A stretch of DNA of 64,000 nt, from assembly GCF_020740535.1 (NCBI RefSeq), contig NZ_CP082362.1, positions 496,001 to 560,000 on the forward strand, given 5' to 3'. Positions 9,569-18,288 of this stretch are shown here, in pieces. The notes under the pieces were generated by a model. The model did not search any database, was not told where the DNA came from, and saw only the letters and a list, made by a program, of their open reading frames with translations. How positions within the stretch are numbered: position 1 is the stretch's first letter; each line of letters starts with the position of its first letter. Origin of the DNA: Streptomyces profundus (GTDB taxonomy: Bacteria; Actinomycetota; Actinomycetes; Streptomycetales; Streptomycetaceae). The translations under genes were made by a program, and so were the position numbers.

Positions 9569-10794
9569 AGCGCGACCCCGAGCAGCGCGTCCACGGCCCG
9601 GGAGACCTGCCCGGGGCCGCCGGTCTCGGCGCCGCCCTCGCGCTCCTGCGTCTCGGCCCAGCGGTCGACGGCCGCCAGCGCCTCGGGCGCGTTCAGATCG
9701 TCCGCCAGGGCCGCCCTGATCTCCCCGACGAGAGCCTCGGCCGGCGGCCCCTCGGGGCGGGAGACCGCGTGCCGCCAGCGCGCCAGCCGGGCCACCGCCT
9801 CGTCGAGCACCGCGTCCGTCCACTCCCAGTCGGACCGGTAGTGGTGCCCCAGCAGGGCCAGCCGGATCGCCGCGGGGTCGACGCCGTCCTTCCGCAGTTG
9901 GGAGACCAGCACCAGGTTGCCCTTGGACTTGGACATCTTCTCGCCCTGGTAGCCGACCATCCCGGCGTGCACATAGCCCTGGGCGTAGGGGAACTCGCCG
10001 GTCAGTACCTGGGCGTGCGAGGCGCCCATCTCGTGGTGCGGGAAGACCAGGTCGGAGCCGCCGCCCTGGATGTCGAAGCCCATGCCCAGATGGTCGAGGG
10101 CGATGGCCACACACTCGACATGCCAGCCGGGCCGTCCCCGGCCCAGCGTGCCGCCGTCCCAGGACGGCTCCCCCGGCCTGGCGGCCCGCCACAGCAGCGG
10201 ATCCAGCGCGTTCTTCTTGCCGGGCCGCTCCGGATCGCCGCCGCGCTCGGCGGACAGCTCCCGCATCAGGGCGGCGTCGAACCCCGACACGGAGCCGAAG
10301 CGCGGATCGGACTCGACCGAGAAGTAGCAGTCGCCCTCCAGGCCGTAGGCCGCGCCGGCGGCCCGCAGCCGCTCGATCACCGGGACGATCCGGGGTATGG
10401 CCTCGACCGCGCCGACATAGTGCTCCGGCGGCAGCATCCGCAGCGCGGTCATGTCCTCGCGGAAGAGCGCGGTCTCACGCTCGGCCAGCTCCGTCCAGTC
10501 GACCCCGGTGGCCGCGGCCCGCTCCAGCAGCGGATCGTCGACGTCGGTGACGTTCTGCACGTAGTGCACCTGGCGTCCCGAGTCCAGCCACAGTCGGTAC
10601 ACCAGGTCGAACGCGGTGTAGGTGGCCGCGTGTCCCATATGGGTGGCGTCGTAGGGGGTGATACCGCACACGTAGAGTCGTGCGACGGGGCCGGGCTCCA
10701 GGGTGTGGAGACGGCCCCTGGCGGTGTCGTGGACCGTGAGATCTGGGCCCTGACCGGGCAGAACGGGAACCTTTGAGGCGGGCCAGGCATACAT
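9565..10794 (-). CDS. mshC: Cysteine:GlcN-Ins ligase, mycothiol biosynthesis
   Basis: 409-residue MshC, which ligates cysteine to 1-D-myo-inositol 2-amino-2-deoxy-alpha-D-glucopyranoside with ATP, the third-to-last step to mycothiol, the actinobacterial glutathione substitute. It is a class I cysteinyl-tRNA-synthetase relative lacking the anticodon-binding domain. The HIGH-like HMGH motif is at residues 52-55, the zinc cysteine at 43 ([15 protein letters not shown]), and KMSKS at about 284-288. The stretch [21 protein letters not shown] is typical of MshC. Full length, no irregularity. Confidence 0.97.
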   Translation of the reverse strand: MYAWPASKVPVLPGQGPDLTVHDTARGRLHTLEPGPVARLYVCGITPYDATHMGHAATYTAFDLVYRLWLDSGRQVHYVQNVTDVDDPLLERAAATGVDWTELAERETALFREDMTALRMLPPEHYVGAVEAIPRIVPVIERLRAAGAAYGLEGDCYFSVESDPRFGSVSGFDAALMRELSAERGGDPERPGKKNALDPLLWRAARPGEPSWDGGTLGRGRPGWHVECVAIALDHLGMGFDIQGGGSDLVFPHHEMGASHAQVLTGEFPYAQGYVHAGMVGYQGEKMSKSKGNLVLVSQLRKDGVDPAAIRLALLGHHYRSDWEWTDAVLDEAVARLARWRHAVSRPEGPPAEALVGEIRAALADDLNAPEALAAVDRWAETQEREGGAETGGPGQVSRAVDALLGVAL

Positions 10795-10885
10795 GCCCCG
10801 AGCCTAACCGCAGGGCGGCGCCTCACACGACCTGGCCTCGGCCCCGTCCTGGCCGGGACGACACCGACGTCCCGGGACGACACGG

Positions 10886-11731
10886 CTAGACCAGCGGCCA
10901 GGGGATCGCCGGCCATTCGCCGCTGGGCGCCGGATGCGCGCCGGCGGCCAGGAGCGCGGCCACCCGTTCCCTGACGGCCTGGCACTCGGCCTCGGTGAGC
11001 AGCTCCCGCAGCCGGCGCGACAGCGGCCGGCCGTCGGCGAGTTCGTCGGCGAGCCGGCCCAGGGCGGCCCGGATCTCGGCGGGCAGCGGCTCCCCGGCCC
11101 AACCCCACAGCAGGGTGCGCAGCTTGTTGTCGACATGGAACGTGACGCCGTGGTCGATGCCGTGGAGTCGGCCGTCGGGCAGCGGCAGCAGGTGCCCGCC
11201 CTTGCGGTCGGCGTTGTTGATCACCGCGTCCAGCGTGGCCAGCCGGCGCAGCCTGGCGTCGTCGGCGTGCACCAGCAGGGCCGTGCGCCCCTCGGCCACC
11301 TCCGCGAAGCCGACCGCCTTCCAGCCCGGCTCGGGGTGCTCGCCCTCGACCAGCGCCAGCAGGCTCTCGGCGCCCCGCGCGAAGTCCGCCGCCTCGGGCG
11401 CGGGACCCACCCACAGCTGGCACATCCCCGCCCCCAGCGGGCCGTCCCGCAGCACGGTCGGGGGCACCAGATCCCAGCCGAGCGCCCGGCACACCTCGTA
11501 GGAGGCGACCTCGCGCTCGGCCAACGTGCCGTCGGGGAAGTCCCACAGCGGGCGCTCCCCGGAGACCGGCTTGTAGACGCAGCGCAGCCGCCGGCCGGCC
11601 AGCTCGACCTGGCCGTAGAGAACCGCGTTGGAGGCGTCGGTGATCCGACCCACCACGGTCAACTCGCCCTGGGAGAGGACCTCCTGGGTGCTCACGCCCT
11701 GCTGCGACGGTATCCGTTCTGGCGCGGACAT
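10886..11731 (-). CDS. SCO1664 family protein (PI3/4-kinase-like fold)
   Basis: 281-residue protein of a conserved actinobacterial family found next to mshC (SCO1664 in S. coelicolor, from memory). Sequence such as VYKPVSGERPLWDFPDGTLAEREVASYEVCRALGW and NNADRKGGHLLPLPDGRLHGIDHGVTFH resembles the core of phosphatidylinositol 3/4-kinase-like proteins, where Asp, Asn and a final His-Asp-like motif form the ATP site. Its substrate is unknown. I take ATG 11731 (MSAPERIP) as start; it lies within the end of the upstream DUF3090 gene, giving a 40-bp overlap that suggests coupling. Confidence 0.85.
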   Translation of the reverse strand: MSAPERIPSQQGVSTQEVLSQGELTVVGRITDASNAVLYGQVELAGRRLRCVYKPVSGERPLWDFPDGTLAEREVASYEVCRALGWDLVPPTVLRDGPLGAGMCQLWVGPAPEAADFARGAESLLALVEGEHPEPGWKAVGFAEVAEGRTALLVHADDARLRRLATLDAVINNADRKGGHLLPLPDGRLHGIDHGVTFHVDNKLRTLLWGWAGEPLPAEIRAALGRLADELADGRPLSRRLRELLTEAECQAVRERVAALLAAGAHPAPSGEWPAIPWPLV

Positions 11732-12285
11732 ACATGTCCCTCCGGGTCGAGCGGCAGGCTGCACAGCGGGCAGGGCGGCCGGCCGGCGTTGACGACGTCC
11801 TGGGCGCGTTTGGCGAAGGCGCGGGCCATCGTCCCGCTGAGCCGGACGCGCAGCATCGGGGGGCCGTTCTCGTCGTCCCGCAGCAGTCGCTCCTCGGCCT
11901 CGGCGAACTCCTCCTCGGACTCCGCCTCCAGCTCGACCAGCGCCTGCGCCTCGACGATCATGCGCTCGGCCTCCCCGTCCCAGGCCAGCGCCATGGTGCC
12001 GACGCGGAACTCCTCGTCGACCGGGGAGTTCAGCGGGGCGGTGTCGGTCAGCTCCGACGGCGCCACGGCGGGGACCGAGGTGTTGCCGCCCGACCGCCTG
12101 ACCACCTCGTCCAGCAGCTCGTCTATGCGCTCGGCGAGCGCCTCCACCTGTGCCTTCTCCAGAGCGACACTGGTGGTGCGGCCTGCCGCCGACGCCTGCA
12201 GGAAGAAGGTACGGCGGCCAGGCAACCCGACAGTCCCGGCGACAAAGCGTTCGGGAGGGTCGTAGAGGAAGACCTGACGGGACAC
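11692..12285 (-). CDS. DUF3090 family protein
   Basis: 197-residue protein beginning MSRQVFLYDPPERFVAGTVGLPGRRTFFLQA, characteristic of DUF3090, a conserved actinobacterial family without known function. The middle is rich in Glu (EAESEEEFAEAEERLL), and the end has CPLCSLPLDPEGHVCP, a four-cysteine zinc-ribbon-like knuckle of two CxxC-type pairs. It sits between a histidine phosphatase gene and the SCO1664-like gene, all on the minus strand and probably one operon. Confidence 0.9.
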   Translation of the reverse strand: MSRQVFLYDPPERFVAGTVGLPGRRTFFLQASAAGRTTSVALEKAQVEALAERIDELLDEVVRRSGGNTSVPAVAPSELTDTAPLNSPVDEEFRVGTMALAWDGEAERMIVEAQALVELEAESEEEFAEAEERLLRDDENGPPMLRVRLSGTMARAFAKRAQDVVNAGRPPCPLCSLPLDPEGHVCPRQNGYRRSRA

Positions 12286-12349
12286 GTACTGCTCCGGGGG
12301 ATTGATTGCTGGGACACGAGCACCCTACTGCGCTTGGCGATCACTCCGC

Positions 12350-13042
12350 CTAGGCACCGCCGCCCACCGGGGTCTCGGTGGACTCGGCGGCCTCCCTGGC
12401 GGCGGCCTCGGTGCGCGGCACGAACTCGCCGAGGTCCCCCGTGTCGCCGAAGCGCAGCAGCAGCGGGGGTTCCGCGTAGCGGATCGCGGTGACCGAGGCG
12501 GGGTGCGGCAACAGCCGCTGGAACAGGTCGAGATGCAGGCCGAGGGCGTCGGCGGCGATGGCCTTGATGTTGTCCCCATGGGTGCACATCAGCCAGATCG
12601 CGTCCGGGCCGTGCTCCTCGCGCACCCGGGCGTCCCAGTCCCTGACGGCGTCCACCACGCGGGCCTGCACGGCCCGCAGCGACTCCCCGTCGGGGAAGAC
12701 CACGGCCGACGGCTGGACGCGGACCGTCCGCATCAGAGGGCTTTCGGCCAACTCCTTGAGCGGCTGGTTGGTCCACTGCCCGTAGTCGCACTCCGTGACC
12801 CGCTCGTCCTCATGGAGGGGCAGCTCGGGGCGGGCCTCGGCGAGCGGCGCCACCGTGCGCGCGCAGCGCAGCAGCGGACTGTGCACGACCAGCGCCAGCG
12901 GGACCCCGGCCAGGCGCCCGGGCAGCGCCTCGGCCTGCTCCTGGCCGTAGGAGTCCAGATCGACCCCGGGGGTGCGGCCGGCGAGCAGGCCGGCGGAGTT
13001 GGCGGTGGTCCGGCCGTGCCGGAGAAGCAGCAGCGTGGGCAT
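12350..13042 (-). CDS. Histidine phosphatase family protein
   Basis: 230-residue member of the histidine phosphatase (phosphoglycerate-mutase-like) superfamily. The phosphohistidine motif LLLRHGRTTANSAG is at residues 4-17, and the second catalytic His is in IWLMCTHGDNIKAI. It belongs to the actinobacterial group that sits beside DUF3090 genes (MSMEG_4193 type, recalled). Substrate unknown. First gene of the four-gene minus-strand run that ends with the SCO1664-like gene and mshC. Confidence 0.9.
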   Translation of the reverse strand: MPTLLLLRHGRTTANSAGLLAGRTPGVDLDSYGQEQAEALPGRLAGVPLALVVHSPLLRCARTVAPLAEARPELPLHEDERVTECDYGQWTNQPLKELAESPLMRTVRVQPSAVVFPDGESLRAVQARVVDAVRDWDARVREEHGPDAIWLMCTHGDNIKAIAADALGLHLDLFQRLLPHPASVTAIRYAEPPLLLRFGDTGDLGEFVPRTEAAAREAAESTETPVGGGA

Positions 13043-13171
13043 GCCGACCAGACTAGAGCAGCCGCGCGCGGCGGCGCGGCGGCCCCGGGGGAGGTAATCC
13101 CCTCGGGGGGCGCGGTGTTGAACCGGCCCGCCGCGCCCCCCGGAGCCGCCGCGCCCGCACGGGCGTGGGTC

Positions 13172-14221
13172 TCAGGCGAGGCCGGCGCGCTCCAGCGCGG
13201 TCACGCCGGCGCGCAGCGAGGCGATGCGCTCCTCCAGCGTCAGCCCGGCGGGCGCCAACGAGAGGGTGGTGACGCCGGCCTCGGCGAAGGCCCGCATCCG
13301 GTCGGCGATCCGCTCCACCGGGCCGATCAGGGTGGTTGCGTCGATCAACTCGTGCGGAACGGCCGCCGCGGCGCCCGCCTTGTCCCCGCCGAGATAGCGC
13401 TCCTGGATCTCGTCGGCCGCCTGCTCGAAGCCCATCCGGTGCGCCAGCCGGTGGTAGAAGTTCTGCTTGCGGCTGCCCATCCCGCCCACGTACAGAGCGG
13501 TATACGGGCGGAAGTGGTCGGCGAGCGCCGTGAGATCGTCACCGACGGCCAGCGGAACGGTCGGTACCAGATCGAACCCGTCCAACGTCTGACCGTTCCT
13601 GGCGCGCCCGGCCCGCAGCGGCTTGAGCGCGGTCTCCTCCGCGTGCTCGGGGGAGAAGAAGACCAGCAGCGCGCCGTCGGCGATCTCCCCCGTCTGCTCC
13701 AGGTTCTTGGGGCCGATCGCGGCGATGTACACCGGGATCCGCTCCCTGATCGGGTGCACGGTGAGCTTGATGGGCTTCCCCTGGCCCTCGGGCAGCGGCA
13801 GCGTCCAGTGCTCGCCCTGGTGCGTGAGCCGCTCCCGGGACAGCGCCTTGCGGACGATCTCCACATACTCCCTGGTGCGTGCCAACGGCTTGTCGAACCG
13901 GACGCCGTACCACCCCTCCGAGACCTGGGGCCCCGAGACGCCGATACCGAGACGGAACCGCCCGCCGGAGAGGCTGTCCAGCGTGGCGGCCGTCATCGCC
14001 GTCATCGCCGGGGTGCGCGCGGGGATCTGCAGGATGCCGGAGCCGACGTCGATCCGCTCGGTCTGCGCGGCCACCCAGGAGAGCACCGAGGGGGCGTCGG
14101 ACCCGTAGGCCTCGGCCGCCCAGCAGACCGCGTAGCCGAGCCGATCCGCCTCCTGGGCCACCGCGAGGTTGTCCGCGTCCATTCCCGCACCCCAGTAGCC
14201 GAGGTTGATCCCAAGCCGCAT
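13172..14221 (-). CDS. LLM-class F420-dependent oxidoreductase
   Basis: 349-residue luciferase-like TIM-barrel protein of the F420-using branch. It begins MRLGINLGYWGAGMDADNLAVAQEADRLGYAVCWAAEAYG. RFRLGIGVSGPQVSEGWYGVRFDKPLARTREYVEIVR is the typical F420 luciferase-like core. F420 is abundant in Streptomyces; the substrate cannot be told. I prefer ATG 14221 because a GAAGGG ribosome site lies six bases before it; an in-frame ATG at 14227 directly abuts that site. Confidence 0.9.
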   Translation of the reverse strand: MRLGINLGYWGAGMDADNLAVAQEADRLGYAVCWAAEAYGSDAPSVLSWVAAQTERIDVGSGILQIPARTPAMTAMTAATLDSLSGGRFRLGIGVSGPQVSEGWYGVRFDKPLARTREYVEIVRKALSRERLTHQGEHWTLPLPEGQGKPIKLTVHPIRERIPVYIAAIGPKNLEQTGEIADGALLVFFSPEHAEETALKPLRAGRARNGQTLDGFDLVPTVPLAVGDDLTALADHFRPYTALYVGGMGSRKQNFYHRLAHRMGFEQAADEIQERYLGGDKAGAAAAVPHELIDATTLIGPVERIADRMRAFAEAGVTTLSLAPAGLTLEERIASLRAGVTALERAGLA

Positions 14222-14306
14222 GAGCATCCCTTCACCGACGCCTACTCACCGGTAACGCACCGGTCCCTCGGACTGTAGCGCGTGGCCGCAAGTACGCTCA
14301 ACGCCC

Positions 14307-15293
14307 ATGGATCTCAGGCACCTCGGCCACACAGGACTGCGCGTCTCCCGGCTCGGACTCGGCACCCTCACCTGGGCCAGGGAGATCGACGAACGCGGCG
14401 CCGCCGAGTTGCTCCGGACGTTCTGGGAGGCCGGTGGCACCCTGCTGGACACCGCCGACGTCTACTCGGACGGCGGCGCCGAACTGCTGGTCGGGCGGCT
14501 GCTGAACGGCCTGGTCCCGCGCGAGGACCTGGTGATCGCCACCAAGGCCGGCAGCGTGCCCGATCCGGACCGCAGGTTCGACACCTCGCGCGGCCATCTC
14601 CTCAGCGCGCTCGACGCGTCGCTGCGCCGCCTGGGCACCGATCACGTCGACCTCTGGCAGGTCCACGCCTTCGATCCGCACACCCCGTTGGAGGAGACCC
14701 TCCAGGCGGTGGACTCCGCCGTCAGCAGCGGCCGGGCCCGCTACGCGGGCGTCTCCAACTTCTGTGGCTGGCAGCTCGCCAAGGCCGCCACCTGGCAGCT
14801 CGCCGTGCCGGGCGCGGCGACCCGGCTGGCCAGCACCCAGATGGAGTACTCGCTGCTCCAGCGCGGCGTGGAACGCGAGGTGCTGCCGGCGGCCAGGAAC
14901 CTGGGCATCGGCCTGCTGCCCTCCTCCCCGCTCGGACGCGGCGTGCTCACCGGCAAGTACCGCGACGGGGCCAGGCCCGCTGACTCCAGGGGCGCGTCCG
15001 AGATGCTCTCGCCCTTTGTCGCGCCCTATCTCGACGAGACGGCCGGCCGGGTGGTCGACGCGGTGGCGATAGCCGCCGACGGCCTGGCGGTGACCCCGGC
15101 CCAGGTGGCGCTCACCTGGGTGCGGGACCGGCCCGGCGTGGTCGCGCCCCTCCTCGGCGTCCGCACCGTGCGCCAACTCGACGAGGCGTTGTCAGTGGAG
15201 GGACTTAGTCTTCCCGATGAGATCCGCCGGGCGCACGACGACGTCTCCGCCCCGGTGCACCACTACCCCGACCAGGACTGGAGTTCGCTGTGA
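14307..15293 (+). CDS. Aldo/keto reductase
   Basis: 328-residue aldo/keto reductase with the catalytic tetrad visible: Asp and Tyr in LLDTADVYSDG, Lys in VIATKAG and His in LWQVHAFD. It reduces carbonyls with NADPH in the cytoplasm; substrate unknown. RYAGVSNFCGWQL and QMEYSLLQRGVE are usual family segments. Its stop overlaps the next gene by 4 bp (GTGA), so the two are translationally coupled, an arrangement I also recall from S. coelicolor. Confidence 0.93.
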   Translation: MDLRHLGHTGLRVSRLGLGTLTWAREIDERGAAELLRTFWEAGGTLLDTADVYSDGGAELLVGRLLNGLVPREDLVIATKAGSVPDPDRRFDTSRGHLLSALDASLRRLGTDHVDLWQVHAFDPHTPLEETLQAVDSAVSSGRARYAGVSNFCGWQLAKAATWQLAVPGAATRLASTQMEYSLLQRGVEREVLPAARNLGIGLLPSSPLGRGVLTGKYRDGARPADSRGASEMLSPFVAPYLDETAGRVVDAVAIAADGLAVTPAQVALTWVRDRPGVVAPLLGVRTVRQLDEALSVEGLSLPDEIRRAHDDVSAPVHHYPDQDWSSL

Positions 15294-17209
15294 CCTCGGA
15301 GAACGCCCCTTCGGCCGCGGAGGCGGCCGTGGATCCGGCGGCTGCGCTGCGGGCCGCGGTGCGGGCCGTGGAGAGCGGGGAGCGTCCCGCCGCCTCGTTC
15401 TTCAACCGGCCGGCGCCGCCGAAGCCGCTGGCGCCCAGGGCCCCCGGCCCGCCGGCCCGGCCGGCGCCCGAGGCGGGCCAGGTCGCGGTACCGCCCGGGC
15501 TGCCGGCGCTGCTCGCCGCCGGCGGCGCGCCCGAGGCGCTGGCGCCCGGGGTGGCGGCGGCGCTGGGCGAGGGCGCCGAGCAGGAGCTGCGCGCCGACCC
15601 ATGGCGGCTGCTGGCCGCCCCTGGCGTCCAGCCGCGCCAGGCCGACGAGTTCGCCAGGGCGCTGCTCGGCGCCGAGGCGGGCCCCGCGGACGAGCGGCGC
15701 GGAGCGGCCCTGGTCGGCTGGCTGCTGGAGCGCGCGGCGCTCATCGGGCACACGGTGCTCACGCCAGGCGCGCTGGCCGAGAGCCTCGCCGAGCACGGGG
15801 TGCCGGCCCCTGACGAGGCGGTCGGGGCCGCCGTCGAGGCCGGCGCCCTGCTGCTCTTCCAGGACCGCGACGACGACGCGCCCGTGGCGGCGGACGAGGA
15901 GGCCCCCGTCCCGGTGCGGGTCTCGGTCGGGCTCGACCGCTACGCGCTGGCCGAGGAGAGCCTGGCCGACGGCCTCGCCCGGCTGCGCGGCACGTTCGAG
16001 CCCGCGGCCCAGGCGCCGGCGGCGGCCTGGGCCGAGGCCGGCGAGGCCGCGCCGGGGCCATCGGCGGCCGAGCTGATCGCGGCGGTGGCGGCCTCGGCCG
16101 TGGTCGCGCACACCGGCGGCGAGACGGCCAAGGCCGAGCCGATCGCGCTGGCCGCCGCGGCCCGCGCGCTGGGCCTGCGGGTCTGTCTCGCGGCCCATCA
16201 GGCGGCGGGCCGGCGGCGGTTGGCCGCCGCGCTGGGCGCCGACGCGGCCGAAGCCGCGGTCACGGTGGCCGGGCTGCTCGCCGGTCGCGAGGGGCCGGCG
16301 CGGGACGCCGAGGGGCTGTGGCCCGTCGATCTGCTGGTGGTGACGGACGCCGGCCTGTTGGGCGCCGAGCCGGCCGCCGCGCTGGTCGAGTCCCTGCCGG
16401 ACGGCTGCCGGCTGGTGCTCAGCGGCGATCCGCTGCTGCTGGGCTCGGCGGGCCCCGGGCAGGTGCTGGCCGATCTGCTGGCCTCGGGCGGATGCCCCCG
16501 GGTCGTCTCCCGCACCCCGGACCCGGGCCCGCTCGGGGAGTTGGTCTCCGGCGTCGGCGTCGGCGAGCTGTCCGAGGTGGCCGCGCCGGACCGGGAGGTG
16601 GTGATCGTCCCGGTCGGCGATCCGGGCGAGGCGGTGCACCGCGCCGTCCAGCTGGTCGCCGAGTCCATTCCGCGGGCCTTCGGGACGTCGCCGGAGGAGG
16701 CGCAGGTGATCACCGCGGCGCACGGCGGCCCGCTCGGCACCCGCGCGCTCAACGCCGCCGTCAAGGAGCGGCTGAACGCGGGCCCGGGCCGGTTCGGCGG
16801 CTTCGACCCCGGCGACCGGGTGGCGCACTCCCCCGCCCCGGGACGGACGCGGCTGGCCACGGTCGTCGAGGCGGGCGCCGACGGGCTGTGGCTGGCCGAC
16901 GAGGAGGGCAGGTTCGTGGTGGCGAGGGACGCGGTCGCGCGCACCCTCAGGCACGGCTGGGCGATCACCGCCCACCAGGCCGCCGGGCTGCGCTGGCCCG
17001 CCGTGGTGGTGGTGCCGGGCGACGCCGGGGCCGCGCTGGACCGCCGCTGGGTGTACACGGCGTTCGGCCGTGCCGAACGCCATCTCTCCGTGGTGCGGAG
17101 CCCAGGACCGGCCCTGGCGGACGCGGTGGCGGCGTCGCCGAGGGGCGAACGCGCCACGCGGCTGCGCACGTTGCTGCGCGAGCAGCCGCGGTCGGGCGCG
17201 GTGGGCTGA
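15290..17209 (+). CDS. RecD2-like helicase-related protein with degraded ATPase motifs
   Basis: 639-residue protein. The N-terminal 200 residues are Ala/Pro-rich and end in helix-hairpin-helix-like segments as in RecD2. The C-terminal half follows RecD2 order but lacks key residues. Where Walker A (GxxGTGKT) is expected it has VVAHTGGETAKAEPI, with no GKT/S. The Walker B region reads DLLVVTDAGLL instead of a DE-containing motif. Later parts still match: LVLSGDPLLLGSAGPGQVLADLL, GPLGTRALNAAVKERLN, and WAITAHQAAGLRWPAVVVV followed by WVYTAFGRAERHLSVV. It may bind DNA or nucleotide without hydrolysis, a common fate of paralogues. No frame disruption, so it is probably maintained. Confidence 0.75.
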   Translation: MTSENAPSAAEAAVDPAAALRAAVRAVESGERPAASFFNRPAPPKPLAPRAPGPPARPAPEAGQVAVPPGLPALLAAGGAPEALAPGVAAALGEGAEQELRADPWRLLAAPGVQPRQADEFARALLGAEAGPADERRGAALVGWLLERAALIGHTVLTPGALAESLAEHGVPAPDEAVGAAVEAGALLLFQDRDDDAPVAADEEAPVPVRVSVGLDRYALAEESLADGLARLRGTFEPAAQAPAAAWAEAGEAAPGPSAAELIAAVAASAVVAHTGGETAKAEPIALAAAARALGLRVCLAAHQAAGRRRLAAALGADAAEAAVTVAGLLAGREGPARDAEGLWPVDLLVVTDAGLLGAEPAAALVESLPDGCRLVLSGDPLLLGSAGPGQVLADLLASGGCPRVVSRTPDPGPLGELVSGVGVGELSEVAAPDREVVIVPVGDPGEAVHRAVQLVAESIPRAFGTSPEEAQVITAAHGGPLGTRALNAAVKERLNAGPGRFGGFDPGDRVAHSPAPGRTRLATVVEAGADGLWLADEEGRFVVARDAVARTLRHGWAITAHQAAGLRWPAVVVVPGDAGAALDRRWVYTAFGRAERHLSVVRSPGPALADAVAASPRGERATRLRTLLREQPRSGAVG

Positions 17210-17214
17210 GCGGT

Positions 17215-17250
17215 GCTCGGGTCCTGTCCCGAGAAGGTCAGGACCCGAGC
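17215..17250. terminator. Bidirectional hairpin terminator
   Basis: A perfect 12-bp stem, GCTCGGGTCCTG paired with its complement at 17239-17250, around a 12-base loop. It separates the convergent RecD2-like gene and the minus-strand hypothetical gene, whose stop lies inside it. Confidence 0.75.
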
Positions 17251-17921
17251 CAGCGAGGCACCTCGTCCACGGCGTCCGGATCGTCGTCGTCAAACGCGTC
17301 GCTGATGTCGAAGCGGCAGATCACCCGTTCGGGATCGACCGCGTCGAAGGGGGCCGCCAGCCACTCGCCCGGCTCGGCCGGTTCCGGCTGCGCGGTCACC
17401 CAGAGCGTGGCGTCCCCCTCGGCGAGGCCGAACTCCTCGTGTCGGGAGGCGATCTCGTCCGGGTCGAACTCGCCGAAGAGCACCCCGATCGCGGCCCTGA
17501 CGCTGCGGCCGGCCGCCACCTCGGCCTCCGGCTCCGCCGGATCGGCCTCCTCGGGCTCCAGCTCGGCCACGCGCTCGGCCTGGCCGAGCACCCGCTGCGG
17601 CTCGGCCACGATGTAGTCGCGCCGCAGGAAGACGCTCAACACCTCCGGATCCTCCGGGCCCTCATAGGTGGCCCCCTCGGACGCCGGCACCTCGAAGGGG
17701 GTGACCTCGTCGTAGACGTCGTACAGCAGCTCGTCGTACACCTCGCCCGCGGCCGCCATCTCGTTGAACGCGGCGAAGACGGCGGCGTCAGCGGCCTCGA
17801 TCTCCGCCTCGGGGGCCACCGCGCGTCGCTCAATGGCGGCCAGGTGCCGGTCGAGCGCTTCCTTGAGCGCTTCGGCGGCGGCGCGGACTTCGGCAGCCGT
17901 CGGCTGCACAGCATCAGACAT
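17238..17921 (-). CDS. Conserved hypothetical acidic protein
   Basis: 227-residue acidic protein with no domain I can name. It begins MSDAVQPTAAEVRAAAEALKEALDRHLAAIERR, a helical region, then has Glu/Asp-rich segments (ELEPEEADPAEPEAEVAAG) and ends DAFDDDDPDAVDEVPRWLGS. I take ATG 17921 as the start; the frame stays open upstream to 18032, but that extension overlaps the divergent small gene and looks non-coding. Probably cytoplasmic. I recall similar proteins in other Streptomyces at this position. Confidence 0.7.
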   Translation of the reverse strand: MSDAVQPTAAEVRAAAEALKEALDRHLAAIERRAVAPEAEIEAADAAVFAAFNEMAAAGEVYDELLYDVYDEVTPFEVPASEGATYEGPEDPEVLSVFLRRDYIVAEPQRVLGQAERVAELEPEEADPAEPEAEVAAGRSVRAAIGVLFGEFDPDEIASRHEEFGLAEGDATLWVTAQPEPAEPGEWLAAPFDAVDPERVICRFDISDAFDDDDPDAVDEVPRWLGS

Positions 17922-17968
17922 GGTGCAGACGGTATCGGCATCCAGGGCTTGCCCGCACAATAGATTCG

Positions 17969-18157
17969 ATGCCGGAATATGAGTTTCGCGATGTGTATGT
18001 GCCGCGTGGGGTCTCCCGCGCGGCCACCACACGCCTGCTGACCGAACACGCCGAGTACGGACACTGGGAGTTGGCCAAGCTCCGCCTGTATCCGGACGGC
18101 AGCCGCCGGGTACGTCTGAAGCGCCGCATCATCCGCCAGCTCCGCCCCACGTGGTGA
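17969..18157 (+). CDS. DUF5703 family small protein
   Basis: 62-residue basic protein, MPEYEFRDVYVPRGVSRAATTRLLTEHAEYGHWELAKLRLYPDGSRRVRLKRRI, matching DUF5703 as I recall it. Small, Arg-rich and soluble; function unknown. It is divergent from the acidic hypothetical gene with 47 bp between the starts, so the two probably share a promoter region. Confidence 0.8.
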   Translation: MPEYEFRDVYVPRGVSRAATTRLLTEHAEYGHWELAKLRLYPDGSRRVRLKRRIIRQLRPTW

Positions 18158-18223
18158 GTCATGGAGCCCGGTGACGAGCGGCTGAGGGTCCGGGCGCCGC
18201 GCGTCGGCGCCCGGGAGCATGGC

Positions 18224-18256
18224 GACGAGTGGGCCCGATGTCGGGTCCCACTCGTC
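18224..18256. terminator. Hairpin between DUF5703 and chpC
   Basis: Arms GACGAGTGGG (18224-18233) and CCCACTCGTC (18247-18256) form a perfect 10-bp stem that can extend through the CCCGA/TCGGG pair inside the loop. It lies between the convergent small gene and the long chaplin, so it likely stops both transcripts. Confidence 0.7.
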
Positions 18257-18288
18257 TGGGGTGGCCGATGGGCTCGGCCGGGGCCGCC

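Noticed and set aside
15263..17293. 676-codon open frame antisense to the RecD2-like gene
   Set aside because: Low-complexity composition and no ribosome site; sense gene is coupled to the aldo/keto reductase and has family motifs.
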